DNA from: Candidatus Gastranaerophilales bacterium
Lineage (GTDB): Bacteria; Cyanobacteriota; Vampirovibrionia; Gastranaerophilales; Gastranaerophilaceae
Length of the DNA: 18,705 nt
Assembly: GCA_947624665.1 (NCBI GenBank)
Contig: CANQLK010000015.1
Coordinates: 1-18,705, forward strand
Reading direction: 5' to 3'
The notes beneath the pieces were generated by a model that was not told the origin of the DNA, ran no database searches, and saw nothing but the letters and a program-made list of their open reading frames with translations. This document shows positions 1 to 7,291 of the stretch, one piece after another (within the stretch, counting starts at the first letter, position 1; each line of letters begins with the position of its first letter). Position numbers and translations under genes: made by a program.

Positions 1-11
1 GCTCAAGAGAT

Positions 12-851
12 ATGCTGCAATACAAGAATATGAGTATTGTAGAAATCATGGAAACGGAAGCCGCCAAGGGTAACAGTGCGGCAGCCGAATTTCTTTTGAG
101 AATTACCAACAATCCTCATGAATTGGCAAAAGTCCTTAAATTGGCTGATCCTAAAAACAGATATTTGATTTTACGAAATATGAATAAAAACGACCTGATG
201 ATGGTTATGCAATTTTTGGAACCCGAACAATTAATTCTGGGATTAAGCATATTTAATCCTGAAGTACTTGTTGAATTAATGAAAAAGCTTCCTCCCGAGT
301 CACTTGCAAAAGTGGTTTTAAAAACAATGGATGTCGAAAAGTTTTTAAGTACAATTCCCGAAGAATTTTTAGATCAATTCTTTACCTCCGACAAACTGGA
401 CAGAAATATGATTATGGAAGCTATGGAAAATATTGATAAAGAACAACTCCAAAAAATGATGGAAGCTTATACGGGGCAGCCTTGCTATGATGATAAAGAG
501 TCCATTATGAAAAATATAAGAAAACTTAATGATGACGACTTTAAAAAGGCTTTGTTTTGCTTTGAACCTAAAGGAAAACAACAAATAATTTATAATATAA
601 TTAAAGAAAAACCCGAATTATTTCAAGAATTTTCACCTGAAGCAATGACATATCCGTTTAAAACAATGAAAAAAGAAGAAATTTTAAAATCACTATCCGT
701 ATTGGAAACAAAGGAAATGCTTCCGATGGTAGAAGATTTACCTCAAGAAATAATGGCGGTTATTGCAACACAGATAGATCCTGAAATATTTGCCCAAATA
801 TTGTGCAAAAACTTTGCCGATGTTATTGCCTCTTGCGGAATTGCTGCATAA
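12..851 (+). CDS. All-helical repeat protein, MgtE_N/FliG-like (5' end uncertain)
   Basis: The 279-residue product has no signal peptide and no membrane segment. It is made of successive short amphipathic helices of the form 'L..L....A..ll..L....l'. Examples are the stretches around residues 35-60 (ELAKVLKLADPKNRYLILRN), 65-110 and 195-265. This pattern is typical of the MgtE N-terminal domain and of FliG-like armadillo-type superhelices, so a cytoplasmic scaffold or protein-binding role is plausible, but no catalytic motif is visible. No transporter part follows, so it is not MgtE itself. The reading frame stays open to the left edge of the window, and only a poor AAGAG lies 2 nt before the ATG at 12. 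The real start may therefore lie upstream, with 30 and 48 as further in-frame ATGs. No motif proves the family, so the assignment rests on fold style only. Confidence 0.72.
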   Translation: MLQYKNMSIVEIMETEAAKGNSAAAEFLLRITNNPHELAKVLKLADPKNRYLILRNMNKNDLMMVMQFLEPEQLILGLSIFNPEVLVELMKKLPPESLAKVVLKTMDVEKFLSTIPEEFLDQFFTSDKLDRNMIMEAMENIDKEQLQKMMEAYTGQPCYDDKESIMKNIRKLNDDDFKKALFCFEPKGKQQIIYNIIKEKPELFQEFSPEAMTYPFKTMKKEEILKSLSVLETKEMLPMVEDLPQEIMAVIATQIDPEIFAQILCKNFADVIASCGIAA

Positions 852-858
852 AACCATA

Positions 859-904
859 TTTTTCTTTACCTTTTTTTTTTACCTTTTTTCTTTACCTTTT
901 TCCT
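859..904. repeat. Low-complexity T/C tract with TTTACC units
   Basis: The tract is almost pure pyrimidine on the + strand, with three TTACC cores near 866-870, 879-883 and 892-896 set in T runs. It begins a few bases after the stop codon of the helical-repeat gene. No stem can be formed, so it is not a classical terminator. It looks like a slippage-prone simple repeat. Confidence 0.55.
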
Positions 905-971
905 TAAATTTCGATTTACAAAGAAACTGTAATCTCGATTTTTGGTAAAAATTTTATTTCGTTTTTTACGG

Positions 972-995
972 AACAATATCGATACCGGTATTGTT
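972..995. promoter_or_regulatory. Perfect inverted repeat, possible operator
   Basis: The arms AACAATA (972-978) and TATTGTT (989-995) are exact reverse complements around a 10-bp centre. Overlapping them is an exact 10-bp palindrome, ATACCGGTAT (982-991). No T run follows, so an operator or a weak RNA hairpin fits better than a terminator. It lies 77 bp upstream of the small ORF at 1073. Confidence 0.4.
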
Positions 996-1026
996 AAGTT
1001 ATATTAATTTTTATATTTTTTAAAAC

Positions 1027-1048
1027 AATATATACTCGAATATATACT
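1027..1048. repeat. Tandem direct repeat AATATATACT x2 (12-bp period)
   Basis: AATATATACT occurs exactly at 1027-1036 and again at 1039-1048, separated by CG. The 12-bp period is close to one helical turn. It lies 24 bp before the small ORF start and may overlap its promoter, where TATA-like -10 sequences abound. Confidence 0.45.
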
Positions 1049-1072
1049 TTATATATATAAGAGATTAAAGAT

Positions 1073-1234
1073 ATGAGTTATAGAGAAATAGACACGAAAA
1101 CAAAAGAAATGTATTACAACATTAAACCGATAATAGAAGAAGAGAATACGGTGAATGCAAGATTTAAGTTTTGGGCAAAAATGAATGATTTAGCGACACA
1201 AAATATTGTCAAACATAATATGATGATAGCCTGA
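1073..1234 (+). CDS. Small hypothetical protein, 53 aa
   Basis: ATG at 1073 opens a 53-codon frame ending in TGA at 1232-1234. AAGAG/AAAG purine runs lie 4-14 nt upstream and could act as a ribosome binding site. The product begins MSYREIDTKTKEMYYNIKPI and ends KHNMMIA. It is charged, probably helical, and has no signal peptide, cysteines or recognisable motif. The stop codon directly abuts the stop codon of the convergent solute-binding protein gene (1235), so the ORF fills the space exactly. That tight packing and the purine-rich leader argue for a real gene, but the length gives little statistical support. Function is unknown. Confidence 0.55.
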   Translation: MSYREIDTKTKEMYYNIKPIIEEENTVNARFKFWAKMNDLATQNIVKHNMMIA

Positions 1235-2014
1235 TTAATGTAAATGCCATTTCTTTTTCAATGAATTGATTGTGCCGTCTTTTTTCATTCTTGTTACGAT
1301 AACGTCGAGAGCATTTTTAAGTTTTTTATCGTCTTGTTGTTTTATACCGACGGCATAGGGTTCACGGGATATTCTGTTTTTCAGCATTCTGAAACCTGTA
1401 TTATTATCGGCAAGGAAACCTGAAAGAATAGTATCATCAGTACTTATAGCATCGGCTTTACCCTCTTTAAATGCCTGAAATGCAGATGAATAATCTTTAT
1501 ATCCCACTATTTTTGCGTTAGGGATTATATTTCTGATATTTTTTTCGGCTGTAGTACCGAGAACAACAATAATACTTTTTCTTTTCAAATCAGAGAACGA
1601 GAATATATCACTGTCGTCACGAACAAGTGCAGTCTGACCTGCAATATAATACGGTTGCGAGAAATCTATAAGAAATTGTCTTTGAGGAGTTACTGTCATA
1701 GTTGCAATTACCATATCTACACGTGAGGAGGTAACCGCTTCTATACGAGTATTAGGCGTAACTTCAACAAATTCGATTTTTCTTTCGTTACCTATGAGGT
1801 CTTTAGCTATATATCTTGCAATATCGACATCAAATCCTTCTATATTACCCGTTGTAGTACTTTTAAAGCCAAACGGTTTGGAATTAGAACTGACACCGAC
1901 TATCAGCAAGTCCCTGTCTACAATTTTATCAAGCGAAGTTTTAACGGTTTTTTTTCCGCACCCCGTAATTATAAAAAGCGATAAAATAATTATAAAGCAT
2001 AATATTTTTTTCAT
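1235..2014 (-). CDS. Family 3 amino-acid-type solute-binding lipoprotein
   Basis: Periplasmic or membrane-anchored substrate receptor of a polar amino acid ABC transporter (SBP_bac_3 family, GlnH/HisJ-like). The chosen ATG at 2014 has AGAGG about 6 nt upstream and gives a clean lipoprotein signal peptide, MKKILCFIIILSLFIITGC, with lipobox I-T-G-C19. A longer frame, to 2083, would put 23 unlikely residues before it and overlap the upstream gene. Family hallmarks follow: 'LIVGVSSNSKPFGFK', 'IEGFDVDIARYIAKDL', 'RVDMVIATMTVTPQRQFLIDFSQPYY', and a C-terminal 'MKKDGTINSLKKKWH'. The 259-residue length is normal. No permease or ATPase gene lies next to it, so the transporter partners are elsewhere. 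Ligand specificity cannot be read from sequence. Confidence 0.9.
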   Translation of the reverse strand: MKKILCFIIILSLFIITGCGKKTVKTSLDKIVDRDLLIVGVSSNSKPFGFKSTTTGNIEGFDVDIARYIAKDLIGNERKIEFVEVTPNTRIEAVTSSRVDMVIATMTVTPQRQFLIDFSQPYYIAGQTALVRDDSDIFSFSDLKRKSIIVVLGTTAEKNIRNIIPNAKIVGYKDYSSAFQAFKEGKADAISTDDTILSGFLADNNTGFRMLKNRISREPYAVGIKQQDDKKLKNALDVIVTRMKKDGTINSLKKKWHLH

Positions 2015-2030
2015 TTGAGCCTCTTTATTT

Positions 2031-2059
2031 ATTAGAACATATATTGAGGAAAAGGTTAA
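2031..2059 (-). promoter_or_regulatory. Candidate promoter of the solute-binding protein gene
   Basis: On the minus strand TTAACC (2059-2054) and TCTAAT (2036-2031) are separated by exactly 17 bp. The -10 box is preceded by TGT, an extended -10 element. It sits in the 61-bp gap after the YihY gene and would give a leader of roughly 10 nt carrying the AGAGG site. Confidence 0.42.
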
Positions 2060-2075
2060 TCGTTTTAAAAGTGTA

Positions 2076-2918
2076 TTAATCAACAGACTTTGAAATTAAT
2101 CTGTCATATACTCTGGAATTTATTTCTCCGCCGATTAATAAGATTAAGGAAGTATAATAGAGCCAAACCATAAGAATTGCGACTGCACCAATTGCGCCAT
2201 ATACTTTGTTATAGGCATTTAAGTTACTTAAATATATCGAAAAGCACCAAGAGCCCAGCATCCAAAAGAAACTAAAGAAGAAAGAACCGGGCAATATGCT
2301 TTTAAACCTGATTTTATCATTTCCTTCTATGGCAGGAAGTATATAATAATTTCCGATTGAAAGGCACGCTATTGCGATATATGATACGGGCCATCTTACA
2401 ATTGATATTATATCAATCGAGAGTTTAGAAAGAACCGTATATTGCAGCATAAAATCCAAAAAGACTTTACCAAGTACTATTAAATTAACGACAAGAAACA
2501 GAACTAAAGCATTTATAAAAACCATTAATACGGAAAGAATTCTTGTATAGACGAAATTTCTTGTTTCTTCAATGGCATAAGCACGATTTAATCCTTTAAT
2601 AATACTTGCAATTGCGTTTGCGGAAAGTGCTATTGTTATAACAAGTCCGATTATGGCAATTAAAGTACCCTGTTTAAATATCATGGCTTCATTCAGAGTG
2701 TTCAATATCAAAGAAGAAGCCTCTTTTGGAGCGATATTTGAAATAAAATTAAGAATCGGAGTCATTAAAGTTTTTTTGCCAAGCCAGGCAAACAAAGAAG
2801 TCAAAAATAACAGGAACGGAAAAACACCCAAAATAAACCAGAAAGCCATTTCTGCAGCTACACCGCAAAAATCCTGCTTTATAATTTTCATTATTAAGGA
2901 TTCTATGTATTTCTTCAT
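2076..2918 (-). CDS. YihY/BrkB family inner membrane protein
   Basis: Polytopic inner-membrane protein of 280 residues, the usual length for the YihY/virulence factor BrkB family (formerly mis-assigned as RNase BN). About six hydrophobic segments are visible, near residues 23-45, 85-108, 125-150, 168-190, 208-230 and 240-262. The family signatures 'AAEMAFWFILGVFPFLLFL' near the N terminus and 'YGAIGAVAILMVWLYYTSLILLIGGEIN' near the C terminus are clear. The start codon overlaps the stop of the nrnA-like gene (ATGA, 2915-2918), so the two are translationally coupled. The molecular function of the family is unsettled; a transport or envelope role is usually assumed. Confidence 0.93.
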   Translation of the reverse strand: MKKYIESLIMKIIKQDFCGVAAEMAFWFILGVFPFLLFLTSLFAWLGKKTLMTPILNFISNIAPKEASSLILNTLNEAMIFKQGTLIAIIGLVITIALSANAIASIIKGLNRAYAIEETRNFVYTRILSVLMVFINALVLFLVVNLIVLGKVFLDFMLQYTVLSKLSIDIISIVRWPVSYIAIACLSIGNYYILPAIEGNDKIRFKSILPGSFFFSFFWMLGSWCFSIYLSNLNAYNKVYGAIGAVAILMVWLYYTSLILLIGGEINSRVYDRLISKSVD

Positions 2919-3886
2919 TCCAATTCACTTTGAACTCGGTTTAAAAGTTTTTCAAAAGCTATTGCAATAGGCTTTTTTATGGTACATCCCGCAGCAAACG
3001 TATGTCCGCCGCCACCAAAATCTATAACTATAGGAGTCAAATCAAGCGTTTTGCTTCGTAAACTTACTTTAGTAAAGCCTTCTTTAGTTTCTTTTAATAT
3101 AGCAGCGACTTCTACATTTTTAGAGGTTCTCAATGTTTCAACTATACCTTCCGTATAATCGTCGGTTGCATTAAATTTACTTATATCACTTCTTGTTATT
3201 TTTGCAAAAGCAATTTTTCCGTCATTATAGAAAATTGTATTTGAAACAATATATGCCTGAAATTGAACCATTGATTGAGGTTTTGTTTCGTAGCAGGCTC
3301 TAAACTCAAAAGTAGGAGAAACACCCAGTTTTACGAGTTCTGAAGCCAAAATAAATGTTTCGGGAGTAGTATTTTCGTACTTAAACCCGCCCGTATCCGT
3401 TAACAGAGAGGTATAAATACATCTTGCGACGTCTTTTGGAATTTCCAAATCCCAAGATTTAAAAATTGTATATAATATTACGCCGACACAAGCGGCATTT
3501 CCGTCTATAATGTTAATATCGGCATATCCTATATTTGTTTTATGGTGATCTATGTTGACTTTAAACTTAGCTTCATCAAAAATAAAAGTTCCTGAAACCA
3601 TTCTGTCTTTTGATGCCACATCAACAGCGATTGCCAAATCATATTTTTTGTTTTTGTCTATGTTTTGAACGTCCTGAAATCTATCAAAATTCGGAAGATA
3701 TGAATATAGAGAAGGTAAAAAACCCGCATAAACGGAATCAACTTTTTTATTAAAATATTTTTCAATCATCATACTCAAAGCGAGATTAGAACCCAACGTA
3801 TCACCATCGGGACTTACATGTGAAAATATTATAATATTTTCTGCCGATTCTATTTTATTTTTTAATTCCGAATACAAATTTTCCAT
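2915..3886 (-). CDS. nrnA: DHH/DHHA1 phosphoesterase, NrnA-like oligoribonuclease/pAp phosphatase
   Basis: Cytoplasmic, metal-dependent enzyme expected to degrade 2-5 nt RNA fragments and dephosphorylate pAp. From the chosen ATG (3886) the DHH domain starts with SHVSPDGDTLGS, giving metal ligands H23, D27 and D29. It continues with the DHH signature 'INIDHHKTN' and 'YTSLLTDTGGFKYENT'. The DHHA1 domain ends with the substrate loop GGGGHTFAAG. At 323 residues the length fits NrnA. An upstream in-frame TTG at 3895 is possible but would directly abut the GGG that looks like the only ribosome contact. ATG at 3886 lies 9 nt after that GGG and is preferred. A TATAAT lies just upstream (3910-3905). 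It overlaps yihY by 4 nt. Confidence 0.92.
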   Translation of the reverse strand: MENLYSELKNKIESAENIIIFSHVSPDGDTLGSNLALSMMIEKYFNKKVDSVYAGFLPSLYSYLPNFDRFQDVQNIDKNKKYDLAIAVDVASKDRMVSGTFIFDEAKFKVNIDHHKTNIGYADINIIDGNAACVGVILYTIFKSWDLEIPKDVARCIYTSLLTDTGGFKYENTTPETFILASELVKLGVSPTFEFRACYETKPQSMVQFQAYIVSNTIFYNDGKIAFAKITRSDISKFNATDDYTEGIVETLRTSKNVEVAAILKETKEGFTKVSLRSKTLDLTPIVIDFGGGGHTFAAGCTIKKPIAIAFEKLLNRVQSELE

Positions 3887-3904
3887 ACTTATCAACCCAT
3901 AAAG

Positions 3905-3910
3905 ATTATA
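3905..3910 (-). promoter_or_regulatory. Candidate -10 box of nrnA-yihY
   Basis: Exact TATAAT on the minus strand, 18 bp before the chosen ATG at 3886. It would start transcription close to the GGG at 3898-3896 and leave a leader of about 12 nt. No convincing -35 hexamer lies 16-18 bp upstream, where the sequence is T-rich. Confidence 0.35.
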
Positions 3911-3944
3911 CTATAAAAACAAGAAAAAAAACTACATTTAGGAA

Positions 3945-4982
3945 CTATGGCTTGATAAGAACTTTTACAGCACGACCGTTCATGTGTTTTATAAGTGCTT
4001 CTTCGGTTCTTTCCAACGGCATGGTATCCGTAATAAGTTTTTCAACGGGCAATTTATCTTCATAAATAAGTCTTAAAGCTTCTCTAAAATACAACGGAGT
4101 ATGATGGAAAATACTTAATACCTTTATTTCATCATAGTGCAGACGTTTTGTATCAATATTAATGGAAGTACCTGAAGGACAGCCGCCAAAGAGATGGACA
4201 ATTCCGCCTTTTCTGACGAGAGTGAACATTCTTTCCCATATCTCGGGCAGTCCTACGCACTCAACAGCAACATCCAGTCCTTTTTTTCCTTCCGAAAAAT
4301 CAATAAATATTTTTTCAGGATGTTTATACTTTGTCAAATCAACAATTTCATCGGCACAGCCAAATTCCTTTGCCATACTCATTTTTAAAGGATTTCTTCC
4401 GCCTGCGATAACTCTTGCACCTTTTAATTTCGCCAATTTCGCAAAAAGTAATCCTATAGGCCCCAATCCCATAACACCTACGGTCTGTCCTTCACGTATT
4501 CCCGTTTTTTCAACTCCGTGAACAACATTCGCAAGAGGTTCCGCAAATGCAGCTCGCTCAAATGTCAAATCATCGGGAAGATGAAGCAAATTTCTTTTTA
4601 CTATGGCTTGCGGTACATTTATATATTCAGCATAAGCTCCATTTAAAAATTCCAAATTCTCGCATAAATTATAATCGCCGTGTTTACAGAAAAAACATTC
4701 ACCGCAAGGCGCGGAATTTGCTGCAACTACTCTGTCACCTTCTTTAAATCCGAATACATTTTTTCCTACTTTTGAAATAATTCCCGAGAATTCATGCCCG
4801 AAGCCCGAAGGTATTTTTTTTATTAAAACGGGATGACCTCTTCTGTATGTTTTAACATCGGTTCCGCAAGTCAGTGCCGCCATTATTTTTATTTGAACTT
4901 CTCCTTCTTTTGGGTCTTTTATATCCACTTCTTCATAAGATATATTCAAAGGAGAATAGAATTGTACAGCTTTCATTTTCAT
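3945..4982 (-). CDS. Zinc-dependent medium-chain dehydrogenase (second of pair)
   Basis: NAD(P)-dependent medium-chain dehydrogenase/reductase of 345 residues, in the threonine/sorbitol dehydrogenase-like branch. Catalytic zinc ligands are C39 (TCGTD) and H63-E64 (FGHEFSG). The structural zinc lobe has the full C-x2-C-x2-C-x7-C set in PCGECFFCKHGDYNLC. The Rossmann motif is GVMGLGPIG. 'VAVECVGLPEIWERMFTLVRKGG' and 'GRAVKVLIKP' complete the fold. The ATG overlaps the stop of the upstream paralogue (ATGA, 4979-4982), so the pair is translationally coupled. Residue M3 (4976) is an alternative start. The substrate cannot be assigned; sugar alcohols, inositol-type polyols or amino-acid-derived alcohols are all possible. 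Confidence 0.9.
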   Translation of the reverse strand: MKMKAVQFYSPLNISYEEVDIKDPKEGEVQIKIMAALTCGTDVKTYRRGHPVLIKKIPSGFGHEFSGIISKVGKNVFGFKEGDRVVAANSAPCGECFFCKHGDYNLCENLEFLNGAYAEYINVPQAIVKRNLLHLPDDLTFERAAFAEPLANVVHGVEKTGIREGQTVGVMGLGPIGLLFAKLAKLKGARVIAGGRNPLKMSMAKEFGCADEIVDLTKYKHPEKIFIDFSEGKKGLDVAVECVGLPEIWERMFTLVRKGGIVHLFGGCPSGTSINIDTKRLHYDEIKVLSIFHHTPLYFREALRLIYEDKLPVEKLITDTMPLERTEEALIKHMNGRAVKVLIKP

Positions 4983-5989
4983 AGTTTTATGTATGCTTTC
5001 ATTATTTTATTTGAAGTTGTGTCTTTTAATGCGTTGTTAATATCATTAATAGAATATATTTCAGAAATGCCGTTTACTTTTACACGATTTTTTTCCAATA
5101 ACTGCATAGAATCTTCCAAATCCATAGGCGAGGGGGAATAACTACCTAAAATATTGAGCTCTCTGTAATAGATGTCGTTATTTTTAAAAGCGTTATCTCC
5201 TGTAATACTGGAGAATACGACAACAGTACCGCCATCTCTAACCGCTTTTAAAGACAAATTAACAGCAGCAGAAGCTCCTGCGGTTAAAAAAACGACATCA
5301 AATCCGTTAGGTGCAGCATTATACATTTCTCCTAATGCTTTGGCAGTATCGGTAGTTGTATAAGACTTTGTAAATCCGTAATTTTCGGAGAACAAAACTC
5401 GCTCAGAAATCAAATCACATCCGTATACTTCATTGCCGAAGGCTTTAACAGCTTGTCCCATCAATATTCCGACAGAACCCAATCCGATTATCAGGGTTTT
5501 TGTATTATCTCGGATATTAGCTCTTTTCACGGCACGAATGCAGCAGGCAAGAGGTTCCAAAAATGAAGCTTCAATATCTGACAAACCGAAATTGACATTA
5601 AAAACGGTATTCTGCAAATGTTCTTCAGAAACATATATATATTCGGCAAAACCTCCGGGGATTATATTTGTTTCTTTAAAATGTCTGCACATCGAATAAC
5701 TTTGTCCCCAGCAATACTGACAATTAAAGCAGGGGACGTGATGACCCAATGCAACTCTGTCACCTGCTTGAAACATCGTATTCGAATCAATTTCAACTAT
5801 TTCGCCTATCACTTCATGCCCGAGAACTGAACCGTTTTTCGCTTTACCTGTTCTCATTTTAACTATATCACTGCCGCATAATCCGCAGCCTATGACTTTT
5901 ATTATTGCCCCTTTGCCATATTCATCCAATATAGGTTTGGGTATATCCATTATAACAAATTTATTATTTTCAAGTACTGCAGCTTTCAT
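4979..5989 (-). CDS. Zinc-dependent medium-chain dehydrogenase (first of pair)
   Basis: A 336-residue zinc alcohol-dehydrogenase-like protein, clearly a diverged paralogue of the next gene. Catalytic zinc site: C38 (CGLCGSD) and H58-E59 (LGHEVIG). Structural zinc: C-x2-C-x2-C-x7-C in PCFNCQYCWGQSYSMC. Cofactor motif IIGLGSVG, then 'GFDVVFLTAGASAAVNLSLKAVRDGG'. The start is firm: AAAGAGG lies 7 nt before ATG on the minus strand, and a TATAAT lies 25 nt further up. Both partners keep all metal ligands, so both should be active, perhaps on successive steps or opposite directions of one pathway. The order suggests a two-gene operon. The substrate is unknown. Confidence 0.9.
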   Translation of the reverse strand: MKAAVLENNKFVIMDIPKPILDEYGKGAIIKVIGCGLCGSDIVKMRTGKAKNGSVLGHEVIGEIVEIDSNTMFQAGDRVALGHHVPCFNCQYCWGQSYSMCRHFKETNIIPGGFAEYIYVSEEHLQNTVFNVNFGLSDIEASFLEPLACCIRAVKRANIRDNTKTLIIGLGSVGILMGQAVKAFGNEVYGCDLISERVLFSENYGFTKSYTTTDTAKALGEMYNAAPNGFDVVFLTAGASAAVNLSLKAVRDGGTVVVFSSITGDNAFKNNDIYYRELNILGSYSPSPMDLEDSMQLLEKNRVKVNGISEIYSINDINNALKDTTSNKIMKAYIKL

Positions 5990-6013
5990 GTGAATCCTCT
6001 TTGCTTTTTTGAC

Positions 6014-6019
6014 ATTATA
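6014..6019 (-). promoter_or_regulatory. Candidate -10 box of the dehydrogenase pair
   Basis: Exact TATAAT on the minus strand in the 47-bp gap after trmD, 25 bp before the ATG at 5989 and upstream of its AAAGAGG. The -35 region is AT-only (TTTAAA-like) and weak. It would let the dehydrogenases be expressed apart from rimM-trmD. Confidence 0.45.
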
Positions 6020-6036
6020 GTTTAAATTGAAAATTT

Positions 6037-6771
6037 TTAAAATAAATTATTATTTTTCAGAATTTTTTTATCGTAATCCGAAATATTTGATTTTAAGAAT
6101 TTGTAAAATAAATCAGGTCTTTTTAGTTTTGTAACAATAAATTGTTGAAGCCTTCTCCATTCTTTAATTTTTTCATGATTACCGCTAAGCAGTATATCAG
6201 GAACCGCAAGATTATCATAAATTCGAGGTTTAGTATAGTGAGGATGTTCCAATAATCCGTCAAAATGCGAATCAAACTTAACGGACTCTTCATCACCCAA
6301 TACACCGTCAAGCAGTCTGGTTACACTGTCTATTATACATAAAGCGGGGAACTCTCCGCCCGTTAATACAAAATCGCCTATAGAAATTTCTTCAGCCTGT
6401 GTTTTTTCCAAAATCCTTTGGTCAAATCCCTCATAATGACCGCAAATTATAATAATCTGTTCATATTTAGCCAGTTCTTTAGCAGTTTCCTGATTAAATA
6501 TTTTACCCTGGGGCGACATAATTATCGTTTTGGACTTTTCTTTTTTTTCAATATTTTTTAATGCATCCAAATACGGCTGGCATGACAAAAGCATACCGGC
6601 ACCTCCGCCATAGGGAGTATCATCCACCTTTTTATGTTTATCTAAAGAATAATCTCTGGGATTTACGGCATTAATTTGAATAATATTTTCATTCAAAGCC
6701 CGCTTCATAATACTAAAATTACAAGCGCTGTTTATTGTTTCGGGAAAAAGTGTAAGTATATCAAACCTCAA
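6037..6771 (-). CDS. trmD: tRNA (guanine-N1)-methyltransferase TrmD
   Basis: SPOUT-family enzyme that methylates G37 of tRNAs with a G at position 36, using S-adenosylmethionine, and so prevents +1 frameshifting. The sequence is canonical: MRFDILTLFPE at the start, 'NPRDYSLDKHKKVDDTPYGGGAGM' (substrate loop), the trefoil-knot segments 'IIIICGHYEGFDQRI' and 'SIGDFVLTGGEFPALCIIDSVTRLLDGVLG', and 'LEHPHYTKPRIY'. The length of 244 residues is typical. Its start overlaps the stop of rimM by 4 nt (6768-6771), a classic coupled pair. The usual neighbours rpsP and rplS are absent here. Confidence 0.98.
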   Translation of the reverse strand: MRFDILTLFPETINSACNFSIMKRALNENIIQINAVNPRDYSLDKHKKVDDTPYGGGAGMLLSCQPYLDALKNIEKKEKSKTIIMSPQGKIFNQETAKELAKYEQIIIICGHYEGFDQRILEKTQAEEISIGDFVLTGGEFPALCIIDSVTRLLDGVLGDEESVKFDSHFDGLLEHPHYTKPRIYDNLAVPDILLSGNHEKIKEWRRLQQFIVTKLKRPDLFYKFLKSNISDYDKKILKNNNLF

Positions 6772-7289
6772 TCTATAAGCCCCGCTATATTATTAACTAC
6801 TATCCTTTTGTTTTTTATGTCAACTACGGGAACTATCTCTTTTACAAACGGTATAAGATGTTCTTTTCCGTTCTTGTCTTTGACCGAAATCAAATCATTG
6901 GCGAGATTTTCTCCGACAGCACTGATTATGCCCAAACAGCAATCATCCTCATCATACACATCCATTCCTATCAAATCGTTGATAAGATATTCGTCAGTAT
7001 CCAAATACTGCTCGACTTCTTCTTTTGTAATAAAGATATCCGCACCTTTATATTCTTCAACATCGTTTACAGTAGAAAATTCTTTAAATTTAACTATTGC
7101 AAAATGTTTGTGAAACCTGACGGAAGTTACATTAAGTTTTCTATATTCGTTATTTTTTCTAACATAAACAGACTTTACCAACTCAATTTGGTTTTCTTTA
7201 CCTTTTGTAAAGCCGAGTTTTGCCTCACCTTTAATTCCGTGGAAATTAAGTATTTTAGCAATTGATATCAAATTTAGATTATCATTCAT
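6768..7289 (-). CDS. rimM: Ribosome maturation factor RimM
   Basis: Assembly factor that binds S19 and helps 30S head maturation. The 173-residue product has the N-terminal RimM barrel (ISIAKILNFHGIKGEAKLGF, then a 'VNDVEEYKGADIFI' segment) followed by a C-terminal PRC-barrel-like domain ('YLINDLIGMDVYDEDDCCLG', 'LIPFVKEIVPVVDIKNKRIVV'). The gene starts only 2 nt after the stop of the zinc-ribbon gene and has a weak AAAGA as ribosome binding site, so translation probably depends on coupling. It overlaps trmD downstream by 4 nt. Three genes form one operon from the promoter at 8258-8286. Confidence 0.97.
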   Translation of the reverse strand: MNDNLNLISIAKILNFHGIKGEAKLGFTKGKENQIELVKSVYVRKNNEYRKLNVTSVRFHKHFAIVKFKEFSTVNDVEEYKGADIFITKEEVEQYLDTDEYLINDLIGMDVYDEDDCCLGIISAVGENLANDLISVKDKNGKEHLIPFVKEIVPVVDIKNKRIVVNNIAGLID

Positions 7290-7291
7290 AA

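Larger units (their letters stand above)
852..1072. other. Repeat-rich, very AT-rich intergenic region
   Basis: This 221-bp gap holds no ORF that I would call. From left to right it contains a pyrimidine tract with three TTTACCTTTTT-like units (859-904), a 7-bp bulged hairpin (913-934) followed by a short T run, a perfect inverted repeat (972-995), and a tandem 12-bp repeat (1027-1048) just before the small ORF at 1073. The hairpin at 913-934 is the only possible terminator for the upstream gene, and it is weak. The promoter of the small ORF should lie in the AT-rich run at 1000-1060, but no clean -35/-10 pair stands out. Confidence 0.6.

Noticed and set aside
859..904. T-rich tract as an intrinsic terminator
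   Set aside because: No stem precedes the T runs, and the tract itself cannot fold.
2015..2083. N-terminal extension of the solute-binding protein to 2083
   Set aside because: It would bury the lipoprotein signal peptide and overlap the YihY gene. ATG 2014 has a good AGAGG site.
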